From assembly GCA_013397795.1 (NCBI GenBank), contig VZTJ01000243.1:299037-363036 (forward strand): a stretch of 64,000 nt of DNA, given 5' to 3'. Below the pieces are notes generated by a model. The model saw only the letters and a program-made list of their open reading frames with translations. It made no database searches and had not been told where the DNA came from. Position numbers and translations under genes: made by a program. Positions 44,901-56,900 of the stretch are shown here, piece by piece; within the stretch, counting starts at the first letter, position 1, and each line of letters begins with the position of its first letter. The stretch is from Orthonyx spaldingii (Eukaryota > Chordata > Aves > Passeriformes > Orthonychidae).

Positions 44901-47900
44901 ATAAGATGTGGTGGTTTTAATGATTCTATATTGGGTTTTGTTTAAAAAATCTTTTTGAAAAGATATTTGACAAGTAGGTATTCACAGAATGTCTTTCTTG
45001 AGCAAACAGTGGGATGCTGGTATTTTAATGATTAAGTTGGCATTAATTTATTAATTGGAAGTATATTTAATAATGAATTACTCTTTAAAGAGTAACTCTT
45101 ATGTGATGGACTTTTATCATTTATTTCAATGGGCTGTGGTATCTGTATTAAAAGCCAATGACCTAATTGCTGTCAAAATAGAAAAGTATATACCTTCAGA
45201 AAAACTCTCAAGCAAATAAGAAATAGAAAATCCCTGACCCCCCCCCAAAAAAACCCCCAAAACAAAACAGCAGTGCACCTTCTATGAATGAAAGAACCTT
45301 TCAGTCTCTTTGGCAATATTTCAGTTAAGCTTCAAACATTCCCGTCCCCAGTCTCCCCCTGCATAATCTACCCAAAAATTCCCCTTTAAGTAAGTTTCTT
45401 CAATTTCTGTCTAATATTTTCTTGAGCCTTTGCAGGTGGCAAGCCATGGATAAAGGAGGAGATTGAACTTGTCCAGTGTTAATGGATCAAAATATGTTCT
45501 TTGAAAAGGGAAAGCTCAAAGGAACAGAATTAAACTCCTTGAATATTACATAATTAAAAAATCTTATTTAGAATTGATATATGAGCTATCAACAGGATAG
45601 CTCACGCTTAGGCTTTGTGCAACATGATTCGTTCTGCAGGCACTAGGAGCTCTGGGACCAATTTTCTGCCACTTTTATCCTGTTGTGTTTGGGATAAGTT
45701 GAGACTGCAGTAGATAAAAAAGGCCAAAAGTCTGGAGGAAAAGTCGTGTTTAATACTTCAGGACTCGTTTATAGGAGCTGGTACTCCTTGTGCTCTGACA
45801 ACCAAGCAACTTCTATTCAGTGGTAACAAAGCAGCATCTAAGTGTATTTTGAGTCTTGTTTGCCTTCTAAAATTTCTACCTTGTGATTTTGCCACTTTAT
45901 TTACTCTATGTAAAATGAACGTCAAGATCATTCTTGTCAAGTCTGTTTTTAGTACAAAACCCACAATAGAATACTTCTGGTAAAGAAAGCAGGTACGTGG
46001 AGAAAGTACATACATAGGAGGAGCTGAACGGTGTGGGAATCCCTGCCAGCAAATGGAAGTGTGTATTTTAAGTGGAATACCATTCCCAGAGCAAGTTGGG
46101 TCCCAGTGGAAAAAGGCCTTTAGAGATGAGAAGGCAGCTAGGTAAAATAACACTTGAATTGTACTTCCCATGAAATTTTTATGTGATCTGTCTGTCTGAA
46201 ATCTGCTAACGATAACGGCGTGTAGTGCTGCAGTTGGGGAGCACAGTAAGCATAGCTCCCTGCTGCCCCTTTCCCACAGTCACAGGGAAAGTTTTCCTTG
46301 GGTGCTAAGGTAAGAATGAGTAAAGGAAAAAGATGTAGAAGGACAGGGTTGTAACTTGTGGAGCAGTGATGAATTCCATGCCAGAGGTGTACCATGCCCC
46401 GATGCCTGTTTGAGGGGCGTTTGGACAATGTCTAGTTGGATTAAATGATCCTTGTAGGTCCCTTCCAACTGAAATAGTCTGTTCTAGCTCTTGTCTGATC
46501 CTGGCTCAAACATCTTCAGTGGCAAATTGGAGAGATGTTAGGGGATACTGGCCATGCACAGAAAACAGCTTGGCATTTCAAAGCCTCCCTGAGTCTTGCT
46601 CTTTCCTTGATATAGAAAGCTTGTCCTGCTGTGGGGCAGTGATGCACAAGTGTTTTACAAGTCTCAGGATATAATTCTAGTCTGTAGTCAGACTTTTTGC
46701 TGCTTTAAAGCTAACAGTAGTTTGTCCATATCAAAAATAAAATTTAAAACTAGAAATGGTTAAACTAGAAGAGGCACAACATATGATGTAAATATCTGTT
46801 AATCTGCTTCTCAGTATTCAACAAATGAGATTTCCATCTGTCTAGTTTGTAGTTAGTTTTATGGGTTTCCTTCCATTTTCTGTAATCTTCTGTTACAAAG
46901 AATAACTTGCCCATATTTCCTGTACAGCATTTTATGTCTAAAGCTTTGGATGCCCACCTTCTTACATTGGAATGAAGTGCCTGTGGCAGAGAGCTAAGAT
47001 AACTTGGCAGGCACTTTTAGAATCAATGTCAATAAGCTTTCATATTACCAATAAACCATAAATGCTTCTTGTGACTTCACATGTAGTAGCATCACCAGAT
47101 GTCTCAATGGATTGACATTGTCACTGTGTTTTCCTTTGTTTGGATGGTGATTTCACTAAAGGTTTCCAAATGCTAATCATCCAAATGTAAGTGTATACAA
47201 AGAGAAAATGATAGGCCAAATCATAATAGCTTCAATTAATGTCAAAGCTAGCCTGTGAATTCCAGTGTTTGCATTCCATGGGGTTGTCCCTATCTATTAG
47301 GAAACAGCATAATTAAAGATTAAAATAATCCTAGTGTTTAGCTACAATGTATTCTTTTTTAAAAAGGAAAAAGGAAAGGGATAAAAAGAAAACCTGAACA
47401 AGCAGTTATAATCTTTTACTTATGACTCCCTATGGAGATCTTTAAATGAGATTATGTATTTAGAGTACATCTTCATCTGGTGGGAGCATCATTCCCTAAA
47501 TAGCAAAAAGCCAAATTATATTACTGCCCAAAACTAGATAGTCAAGTAACATAGAGTTTATACAGTCAATTCTTTCCTTGTGTTATTTATACTACAATAT
47601 TAACAGTGTAAAAATAGGTAATCCTATAAAATCATAGTTCGTAATGTAAAAGGAGTTAGATAAGGCGTGGTTGTGAGAAACATGAGGTAAACAACATTGC
47701 ATTCCAGTGAGATCTAGTTGCTGCCATGTTTACTAACACTTGATAGTTTATGTTGAGATTTAACTGCTTTCAACAGGAAGTTCTTTGCATTAGTAGAATG
47801 TTTCAAGTTATCATAAGAAAGTTAAAACTAACAGTGATCTAGAAAATTCTGTATCACTAGTGATACGGAAGCTGGCATGATGGTTTGAAGAAGTGTTACT

Positions 47901-50900
47901 GAGAAGAAAATTTGCTTCTTGATGTGTCTTTCTGCTTGTGAAGGTGAAATATACTGAGTATGGTGCTGAGAGCATAAGCTTGGGCAGGACAATAAAAACA
48001 TACAAGTCATAAATGCTTAAAGAAAAGGGCAGAAGTGTCAACGAGGAGTTTATATTCCCTCCCTACTAAAGATACTTCTTGAGTAGATGCAGCAGGATTA
48101 TGATATAAGATGTTGTGACACTGTGTGAACTCATCAGCTGATTTTCACAGTGCCCAGAGATATCCCTTCCCCTGGAGTTTGTCACAGCATAGTGTCTACC
48201 CTATGCCAAGGACACTGGTAAAAGAAAAGATGTAGTGTAATTTTTAAGAAAAGATGTGATTTTTAATGACAATTTGTCTTTTAAATAATGAAACTGCAAA
48301 GCTAAAATGGAGTAAATTGGATTTTTTTGTGAAGATGATTTTGAACATTTTCTGGTGTTCAGCTGACAGTTCATCATCATGAAGTTACTTCTGCAGTTTA
48401 ACACGTGAGTCTAAGGTTGTGAGCAGCTGTAGTTCTTCTCAAATCTTCTGGTTTCAAAAGCTATGTTCTTTGGTCATTTATTAACAACAGTAATTAGCCA
48501 TGTGTATTTATACCAGCACAGTTCTCATGTTAGTATGTAGAACTGAAATGGTGCTTTAAAAATTATCATTGCTGCGAATGGGCATTAAAGTTGGGGAAGA
48601 AGTATGGAGAGTTCTAGAAAGGTGCAGGTTGGAAATAAGGTGTCACAAGATAAAGTCAGATGTTCAAAAACATTGTAGTAACTCTGTACGCTTTTTCTCT
48701 TAATTATTTTCAGCTAAGGTGATTAATTTTACCTAGGTTCCTTGTTGTTCTTCATATGTGACTTATCTCAGAATGAAGTAACTTTGAGATAGCTTTGCAT
48801 GTTCTGAAATGGCAAAAGGCATAGTCTTTATCCCATACAAATCCCCTATATACATCCCACATATCAAATTGCAACAAGGCATACAGGCACTCAGGGTATG
48901 CCAAAATTTTGCAGTATTGTAGGATTTGCTTCTCTAGCTTTATTTAAAAAAAAAAAAACAAAGGTTTTATGCTTGAAAATTTTCCAAAAATCCTTTTAGC
49001 TTGAAACGAGACTTAACAGAAGAAATAGCAGCCTAGAGTTTTTGCAAAGATATGTGCAATCTACAGTATGACTGTGTAATTATAAAACAGGCTCCTTAAT
49101 GTCTTCAGTGGTTACACCCAGATGTCTCTGTGTATCTTAAGCGATTTAGAAGCAAATCTTTTTTACTTAATCAAAACTGAATAAATATAATTAAATTGAA
49201 CTTAATGGAGTTCATAGATTTTGTCTATTCCATAGGCAATTCTTTGTTGATGCCTTGAAAATTACAAAGTACTGTTGGATTTTTATTTGGATATTTAATA
49301 TTTTTCTTTCAGTTAACTGATACTAGCTGCATCCAAGAGCCCTTTACTATTTTGCCAGCTAAGACAAAATGGAACAATGCAAACTTTCATATTCTCTTAT
49401 TTGACCTGGAAAAGCTTGAGGAACTTCTGTCATCTCAACTCAATGGATTAAAGTCATCAAAATCATTCCACAACCAATACAGTCTAGAAAGAGCTAAAAG
49501 TACTACTGAGAAAAGGGTACTGACCTTAAAAAGAAATAAAACTGCTGCCTTCGTACCTCAAGTAGATGGACAGGCAGATACTGTTTGTTCAGACCAAGTT
49601 CATAGGGATAATAATGCGGCTAGGCCTGTGGAAGAAAGTGGTGGCATGAAAAGGCGAAAAAAACCCAAGAGTTCAAGGAAGATCAGAATGCAGCCATCAG
49701 GAAACATTGATGTGAATGTTGCCACTGAGACAGCTAAACTGCTTTTGTCATGTCTCCTACCATGGGGGGTAGATAAAGAAATAGACAATCTCTGTGTTAG
49801 ACACTTGGCTATCTTGAGGCTTCAGTGTCCTGTTTCTTTTGGACTTGTGTCAGATGAAAGTCACCTATCACTAATGCTGCCAGGATGGAAATGTACTGAT
49901 TGTGGCGTGCTAGGAGAACATGAAGTTTTCAACTTGTTTTCCAAAAGAGTCCTTGATTTAGCAAACAAATATCTTACTGCAACTGAAGGACGAACTGGAA
50001 AGAAGGATGGACCTGAGAATAATGATTATGGAACAAGTGATTTGGAAACAGTATTTTTCTTATTTAGCAGAATAGCTTTAATCAACAGGATAATTAACAC
50101 ACCTTCAGCAGTCACAGATGAAATTGAAAGGTAAGAACATCTTCATTATGTGTCTTCTCTTCCTTTATAGTGGCTAAAAAATGAAAAATGAAACCAACTT
50201 TTCTCAAATATGTACCACTTCAATGGATCTTATGTTCTTCCTCTAGAGCTTTCTGACATGTTCTTTGAAGAAAAGGAGATCAGGATAAAATTAAGTATCT
50301 TTACATTTTTCTGTTTAGCAGATGAGAGCTGGTGCAAGAATTTTTTTCACCAGAACCAGAACTTGAATGATCCAGCTTCACACCCAGTTTTTCCAGAGAT
50401 CTCTCTTTTCCTTGTCATTCAAACTAAGTAGAATAACGAGGTCTCTTTAGGGACATTGTGAGATGAGCATTAAGCACATTTGTGCTGTTTAAACTTCCAC
50501 TCCCAGTAAGCAATATAGTTCCTTTGCCATGGAACCCTTGACTTCACAGATAAACAAAACATAAGAGACAAGAATAGTCTGCCCTAGTTCTACTGTCTGG
50601 AGTACAATGCCCCCAGTAATGATGGCAGCTACTGGGAATGAATGCCTCATTGGCCCTTAGGTTGTGAGAACCCTCCCAAATAGCATTTGTGTTACTCAAA
50701 CCAAATTTATTGACTAAATGCTTTTTCAACATTAAAGGAAAAATAACGTGCTCAACATTATTTGAACAAGCCAAATAGAGCATGCTAATCAGGCAATGGA
50801 TATTGTCCATGGATTTTTTGCTGTTTGGCAAACATAGGTTGGTCTGTATTTAGTTTTTTAGGGACAATTAACTTCAGTGTCGGTGATGCTATGGCCCCAA

Positions 50901-53900
50901 GGCAAGAAGGGGGAACAGAAAATATTGATCTTGCTGCAAATATCTGCATCTCCCGCAAAGCTCTAGGCACTCAGCATCTCTCAAGACATGTGCACCATCC
51001 CACAGGACAAATGTACATTTCTCAGTTACGTTTGCTACTGATCGTGGTGCCTGTTGGTCCGTATTCAACACAAGCTCTTATATGAAAGCTTGTTTCGGGA
51101 TTTCAGCTTGAACATGAGTTCTTTTCCATGCATTCTTTACCTTATTTCCATAATTCTTTACCTTATGTGTGCAGTGTGTATTCCAGCACTCTTTTGGAAA
51201 GACATTCTGTAATTGAAATAATCAGCATACCAGAATCAAACACTTTTCCCAGACATGCACATCCTGGCTTTGGAACATATATCCTGTAAAATTATAAGTA
51301 TTAACGTTGCTGCAAGGAAAAAGATGCCCTGTTTTTTTTTTCATGCTGTATAATTTTAAGTTTTCTCTAGGATACATAAAGGCATAAACCTTAACATCCT
51401 TATCAAATGTTATTTTGGTGTGTTGTCTTTCTAAAAGTACAGTATGCAGCTAAACCTCTTTGGACAGTTGTTTTAGCCAAAACTGCGGTATCCCAAGGGA
51501 AAAGAAATCTACATAATGGATTCTAATCCACCACAGTATTCAGAAGTAGTTAGCAGGACAGCTCTTACAGCTTGCAGGAGTTCTGGTGTTTGTCTGTTTG
51601 TTGGGTTTTTTGCAACTTGACACAGCCTGTGAAAATAAAGGAACCTGCAGCAAAATGTGTCAGATCACAGAAGTGGGACAGAAACAGGAAGAAGCTGGGA
51701 AGAAAAGATCTTCAAAGAACTCTTCTCCTGCTTTTGACGTTTCTGTCTCTAACTTAAAGTTCTCAAGCTGCAAGCTTTCAGAGTTGTTTGGTATTAAGTC
51801 TTTTGAAATATTATGACTCACTGTTCATTGCAGTGAATTTGAAAGGCAAATATATTATTTCTAAATGACACATAAATGTCGTTTTTGCAGGGTCACGATA
51901 GTGATTTATTTAAAAGAAATAGTTTAAAATGGTGCCAGGGTTTGGAGTGGTTTTTTTCACTTACTTTCTCCACAATCCATATCCTTTGTTTTCGAGGGTT
52001 AGGTTGCTGAGTTAGTGACTCAGAGCAAACATATGTACATACCAGTCTCCTAAACTGTAGCCATCTACTGAAATCCCAAGTATTGTAATGATACTCTAAA
52101 TTATTTACCACTGTGGAAAAAAAAAAGGGAACCTATAAAAAGCTTTTAGTTTCCCTTGAACTTTTGTCCTTTGTATTAGTAAAAACATCCAGGCAAGTTC
52201 TTCTGTGAAAATGGTGTTTTAATTCAGTTCTTCACATAGGAGTTTGTTTCTTTACTGCAAAATAAAACTTCCTATTTGACTCAAAGCTTATTAGGCTTAA
52301 GTGCCTGCATTTGGGTGGTACTTTGCACTATTTGTGTGTGTGTGAATGTTTCAATATCACGTTGTAGGCAAAAGAATGCAAGTGGCTTCTGAGGAGAAAC
52401 TAAGTTGTGGTTGATAGTAATTGATAGAAGAGTACCTACTCTAAAAATACCCCAATCCTACCTTAACACATGAAATTTTTTATATGTGTTCAGGTTTTAA
52501 TAGCTTCATTTTCTTTTAGTCCACAGAAATCAGAATCTGTACATGACAAATGGCGAAATGTAGAAGCAGTAACGCTTTCATGCCCCAGTTTTCATGGAGA
52601 CTTGCCAAGCAGTAAGTATGTGAAGTGGCAGTATTAACTTTTAAGTGTTTATGTTTTTGCATGCTTTTTGTTACTAAAATATAGAATTCAATTTCAATAA
52701 TTATTAAAAATATTGCTCTTTGTGCAGTCCAATCTGCAAACAGAGAAACTGAATTACTTTCTTCTGTGAATATCACAAAAAACATGTAAACAAAGTGCTA
52801 ACTGGAGTCGGTGGTATTTTTCCTGTCACGACAAGATGTTTACCTGAGTTTATAAAGACACTTTCTAGCAGTCTGAAAAATGAAAATGTAGTAAGACAAA
52901 CGCTGCCCTCTCCCCCTCCCCCATCTCCTCATCACCGTTATGTGCCCACCCAATAACATACACAGCCCTCCAAGCAAAGTTGCCTTAGTAATGCAAGAGT
53001 CATCCTGACTGTTCAATAATGCCTTCAGACTTCTGCCTTAGGGCAGAATGGAGTCATCTGTTCCTGTTCATGTCCCACAGGCCATTGCTCGTCAGTCTTG
53101 GCTTGCAAGCCAGCCTGGGTTTGTTTACAGTATGTAACTAACCAAAGAACGTTTAAATAAAACTCTAACCAGAAGATGGGTATTTGTCAGTACACATCAC
53201 CTGACAAGTACAGTGCTCCTCTTACTGAACAAGCCATGTCTACACTGAAAATAGAAATTCCTTTACATCACATCTTGACCCTGTGCTGTGTAGATAAACC
53301 TTAATATCCCCATCAAAAATCAGTTACCTTCCCTTCTCCAAATCTAATGTGCACCAAAACTGTAGAACTTGCAATGACAGCAAAAATGCCCACTGGAAAA
53401 AATAGATGGAACATAAAATCGAGTGACAATAGAAAATAAGTAGGGGAAGGGCATGGAAATGATGTAGAGGTGACTAAAATCTTCATGAACATAAAAATAG
53501 ATTTACTGTGTGACCTAAAAATTCTAAGTTAATCTAACTCATATGCTGTATCTCCTGGTTCATACAGTTGTACCGATGTACAAATTAAAATCTTATCTGA
53601 GACTTGCAGACCTCAGAGATCTGAGGAACAATCTGTTCTTTAGCATCAAGGACACGCTGGACAGCAGAACAGAGAGTTCTAAATCTTGATTCAGCTGATG
53701 TTTCTGGACTTCCTGTACACATTTACATATGTGCAAAGAGAAGTTATAAAATTCAAATTAAAACATGGGAAGGGAAGATTTACCTTTGTATGATCAGTTC
53801 TGCTTTGCATTTTGAAAATTCAAAAATATTAAAATATTTTTCTGTTTGTGTGCTTCTCTATAGATTGTTAGTTCATAAACTGTATATGTATTTTTCAGGT

Positions 53901-56900
53901 AAGAGTAGATCTCATCGCCCAGACTCTGGGAGTATTTCATTGCTGAAACTCATTTGTTGTTGGAACGACCAGTCTGTAAAGGTAGGAAATTGTGTCAGTT
54001 GTAGCAATGTAATCCTTAAGTAGCTTTTGCTGTAATTTAGTATTTGGAATTAGTAATGTGACCTAATAGTTATAATTTATGGGGAAGCTATTACATAAGT
54101 CATTCCATTCAGACCTGTGGAAAGCAGGTTAGTATTACAGTATCAAGTATGCTACTCATGAAGCTATTTTACCTTCAAGTACATGTTTAGATATGGCAAA
54201 GTAACTGTCCTACTCATCTTTCATCTAAGTCCTCTTGTTTGTAGCACTTATTTAAGAAATGAGTTGTCTCTTCTCTAACAACCACATGTAACTTATATGA
54301 AAAATACCATTTTGTGTTCCAGAAAAACAAAAGGCCAAAATAAGGGCAGTGTCCTATATTAATGCATTATTATAGAAGAAACTGAAAATGCCTTTGTGAG
54401 GGGCAAAAATCCTGAGTCTAATTATTCCAACAGTCTTTAAGAACGACTTGCAAGTCATGTATTATGGGTTCTTCAGGTCAGATGATGCTCATCCCTATTG
54501 TTAGTGAAGAATCTGAAGTCTTGAGAGAGAAATAACTGTTTGAGAGTTGACAGGTAACAGTTAAACAGAGCAGTGAAATCTAGAGACCATTTTTCGTTTT
54601 GGAAATATGCATTTAAATAAAAGTGTGTAGTTGTTTGAGTGAGTTAATATTCAGGAATATAGACCTCAAGATGTTATACTCTGACCACAATGGATGTTAT
54701 TCCAGAAAGGGGAAATACCTGTTACAAATCTAGTTTATGATGTTACTTTTGAAATTGAATGCAACTCGGTGCTACTTCAAATGCAAAGAATATTTTCCAG
54801 AGCTGGGTTTTGCAAGGGTGCTGCAGTGATAGTCCCTTGTTCTGTTAGACAAAAATGGTTTCTGCAAATATTCACATTCAATTGATTTCAGCATTTTATC
54901 TTGAGCTTATCAGTTGTTTATTATATCCCTACTGTCTTCACATCTTCCATATTATTTCTGAATTATTTTTCTCTCCCTTTTCTCTTAAAGTAAGAATTTT
55001 TTCCTTTTTTTTTTTTTTTTTGTTTGAAACCTCAGTAACTGCAGTTGCCATGTGGAATGCATATCATCTCTTGCTGACCTGGTCAGCCACTGAAACTCTT
55101 TAGACAGTAGTTAATATATTCATGCAAAATGTGTTTGTAGCATAACTGATTATGTGAGATCTAGGTATTTATATTTTTGAGTGTATTTAGCAACTGATCA
55201 TTGTATACAATGATCCTGGTCTCATCTAGCACAGGAGATTAGTGTGCTGGAAGATAAGGTGTGGAATAAGCTGCCTCACACTTCTTCACCTGAAAAGACT
55301 TTAAGACACTGAAAGTGTCAAGTACTGCAAATACCATGCTCCCAATGCTTCTCCAATTTTAACTTTATTCAGGTAGAGCATTCTTACTGCAAAGCTGCAA
55401 GAAGCTTTGTTAACCCACTTAGTAGTGCAGATTTTGGATTGCTTGCCACCAAAGTGCCATAAAACTTTTAAGATTCAAAAAAATTAAGATGTTGACAATA
55501 GGTATGATATGTACTGACCAGTGGTTTATACAAAGTTATAGTTTTTGTTGGCAATAAGATGGTTTTGATACCACTTTATTTATGCAAACACAGTTTAATG
55601 GCCAATTTGTTAATCCTGAGGAGCCTGATTAAGCTGTTTAAACTTGTTAAGCTGTTTTAAAAAACTTTTTGTATTATGATCTTCAGTGGAGGATACTGAC
55701 TCTCAGACATGACCCAAAGGAGTTACCAATTATTGATTCCTCATCTCCTTACTCACTGCAACAGATTCTGTGCAAACAAAGAAACTGAAAACTGCTGCAA
55801 AATTTTTAGCAGGGCTCTGCTGACTTGTTGAAGGCTGTAGGGAGGTCTTTTACTGAATGAAATTTTTCAAATGTGTGTATTTTTAAAATATTTTTTTGGT
55901 ATTTTCTTTTCCCCAGATGATATGAAAAGAAAGGTCATCATCATCTGTTTTGCAATTCTTTCAGATAAAATGTAGCCTTCCCACCCAGAAATGACTTGGG
56001 TTTATCTTTTCAGGTAGATATGTGAAGAAAAATGCATAGTTCAGTAGAAGTATGTAGACAACTGTCCTGACAATTACTGTCCAGAATTAGAGGGAAGCAG
56101 ACTGGATAATTCAAGTTGATGTTTTGATGTTTGTTTTGTGCTCTGTGATGTGACTGTGCTATGGAGGCACCTGGGAGGCAGATTCTGCAAGGCTCAGACC
56201 TGTGGAGGTTATGGCCTGAGCAATAACCAGGGGTGATATCTATTGACTTCTCTCCTTAAACCCACTCATTATAAAGGGAATAGTAATCCTTGGAAGTAAT
56301 TGATAAAGTGTAGAAAGGAAAGCCAGGGTGACTTAGTATAGATGTAACAGTACAACTTACCTCAACTTTTTTTTCACTTGTCTTTTAAAATTATTCTGTA
56401 TTATTGCTGCTTCAGAGTCAAACAATTACCTTTCACTTTTAATATCAGTATTTATAGGTCAACATATGCTGTTTATACTTTCTAAGTCAAAGAAGCACCT
56501 TCATTTCTGTCACATTTAACAATCCCAGCTGAAAAACACATTCTATTTTCACCAGCAATTACAATTATAGGGAAAAAATGAAAGCATATGTAGCCAATAA
56601 GGTAGCTAATTTATATCCAGAAGGACACTAAAGATAAAGTGCAAATGATCAGAGAAACGAAGAGGTGCCCATGTAGATTTGTTATGTGTTAGAAACAGGA
56701 AGAACTGCTGGAGATTGTTAAACTTGGTGATAGTGACAGATATATATATTTTGGGGTAAGATTCAGCAAGAAGATGAAACTCAACATGAAACCACACCGA
56801 GCACTGTAGAAATGCAGATTCAGCCAAGTTACAGACAAGTAACATGCAGAGACACCTACAGGTGCCTCTGCAATAATATCATGTTGTGCCATTTGTTACA

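Larger units (their letters stand above)
33459..49312 (+). other. Intron 14 of WDR72 (15.85 kb)
   Basis: The longest intron here. It contains one sense CR1 3' fragment at about 46378-46490, two 16-T runs at 37073-37088 and 37357-37372, and a C/A-rich tract at 45238-45267. A good acceptor-like signal at 37092 is discussed as a possible cryptic exon. No other gene or RNA gene is recognised. Confidence 0.8.

Noticed and set aside
45758..46171. Minus-strand open frame of 137 codons in intron 14
   Set aside because: No recognisable protein family; composition fits chance, and it lies just beside an old CR1 fragment rather than matching its ORF.
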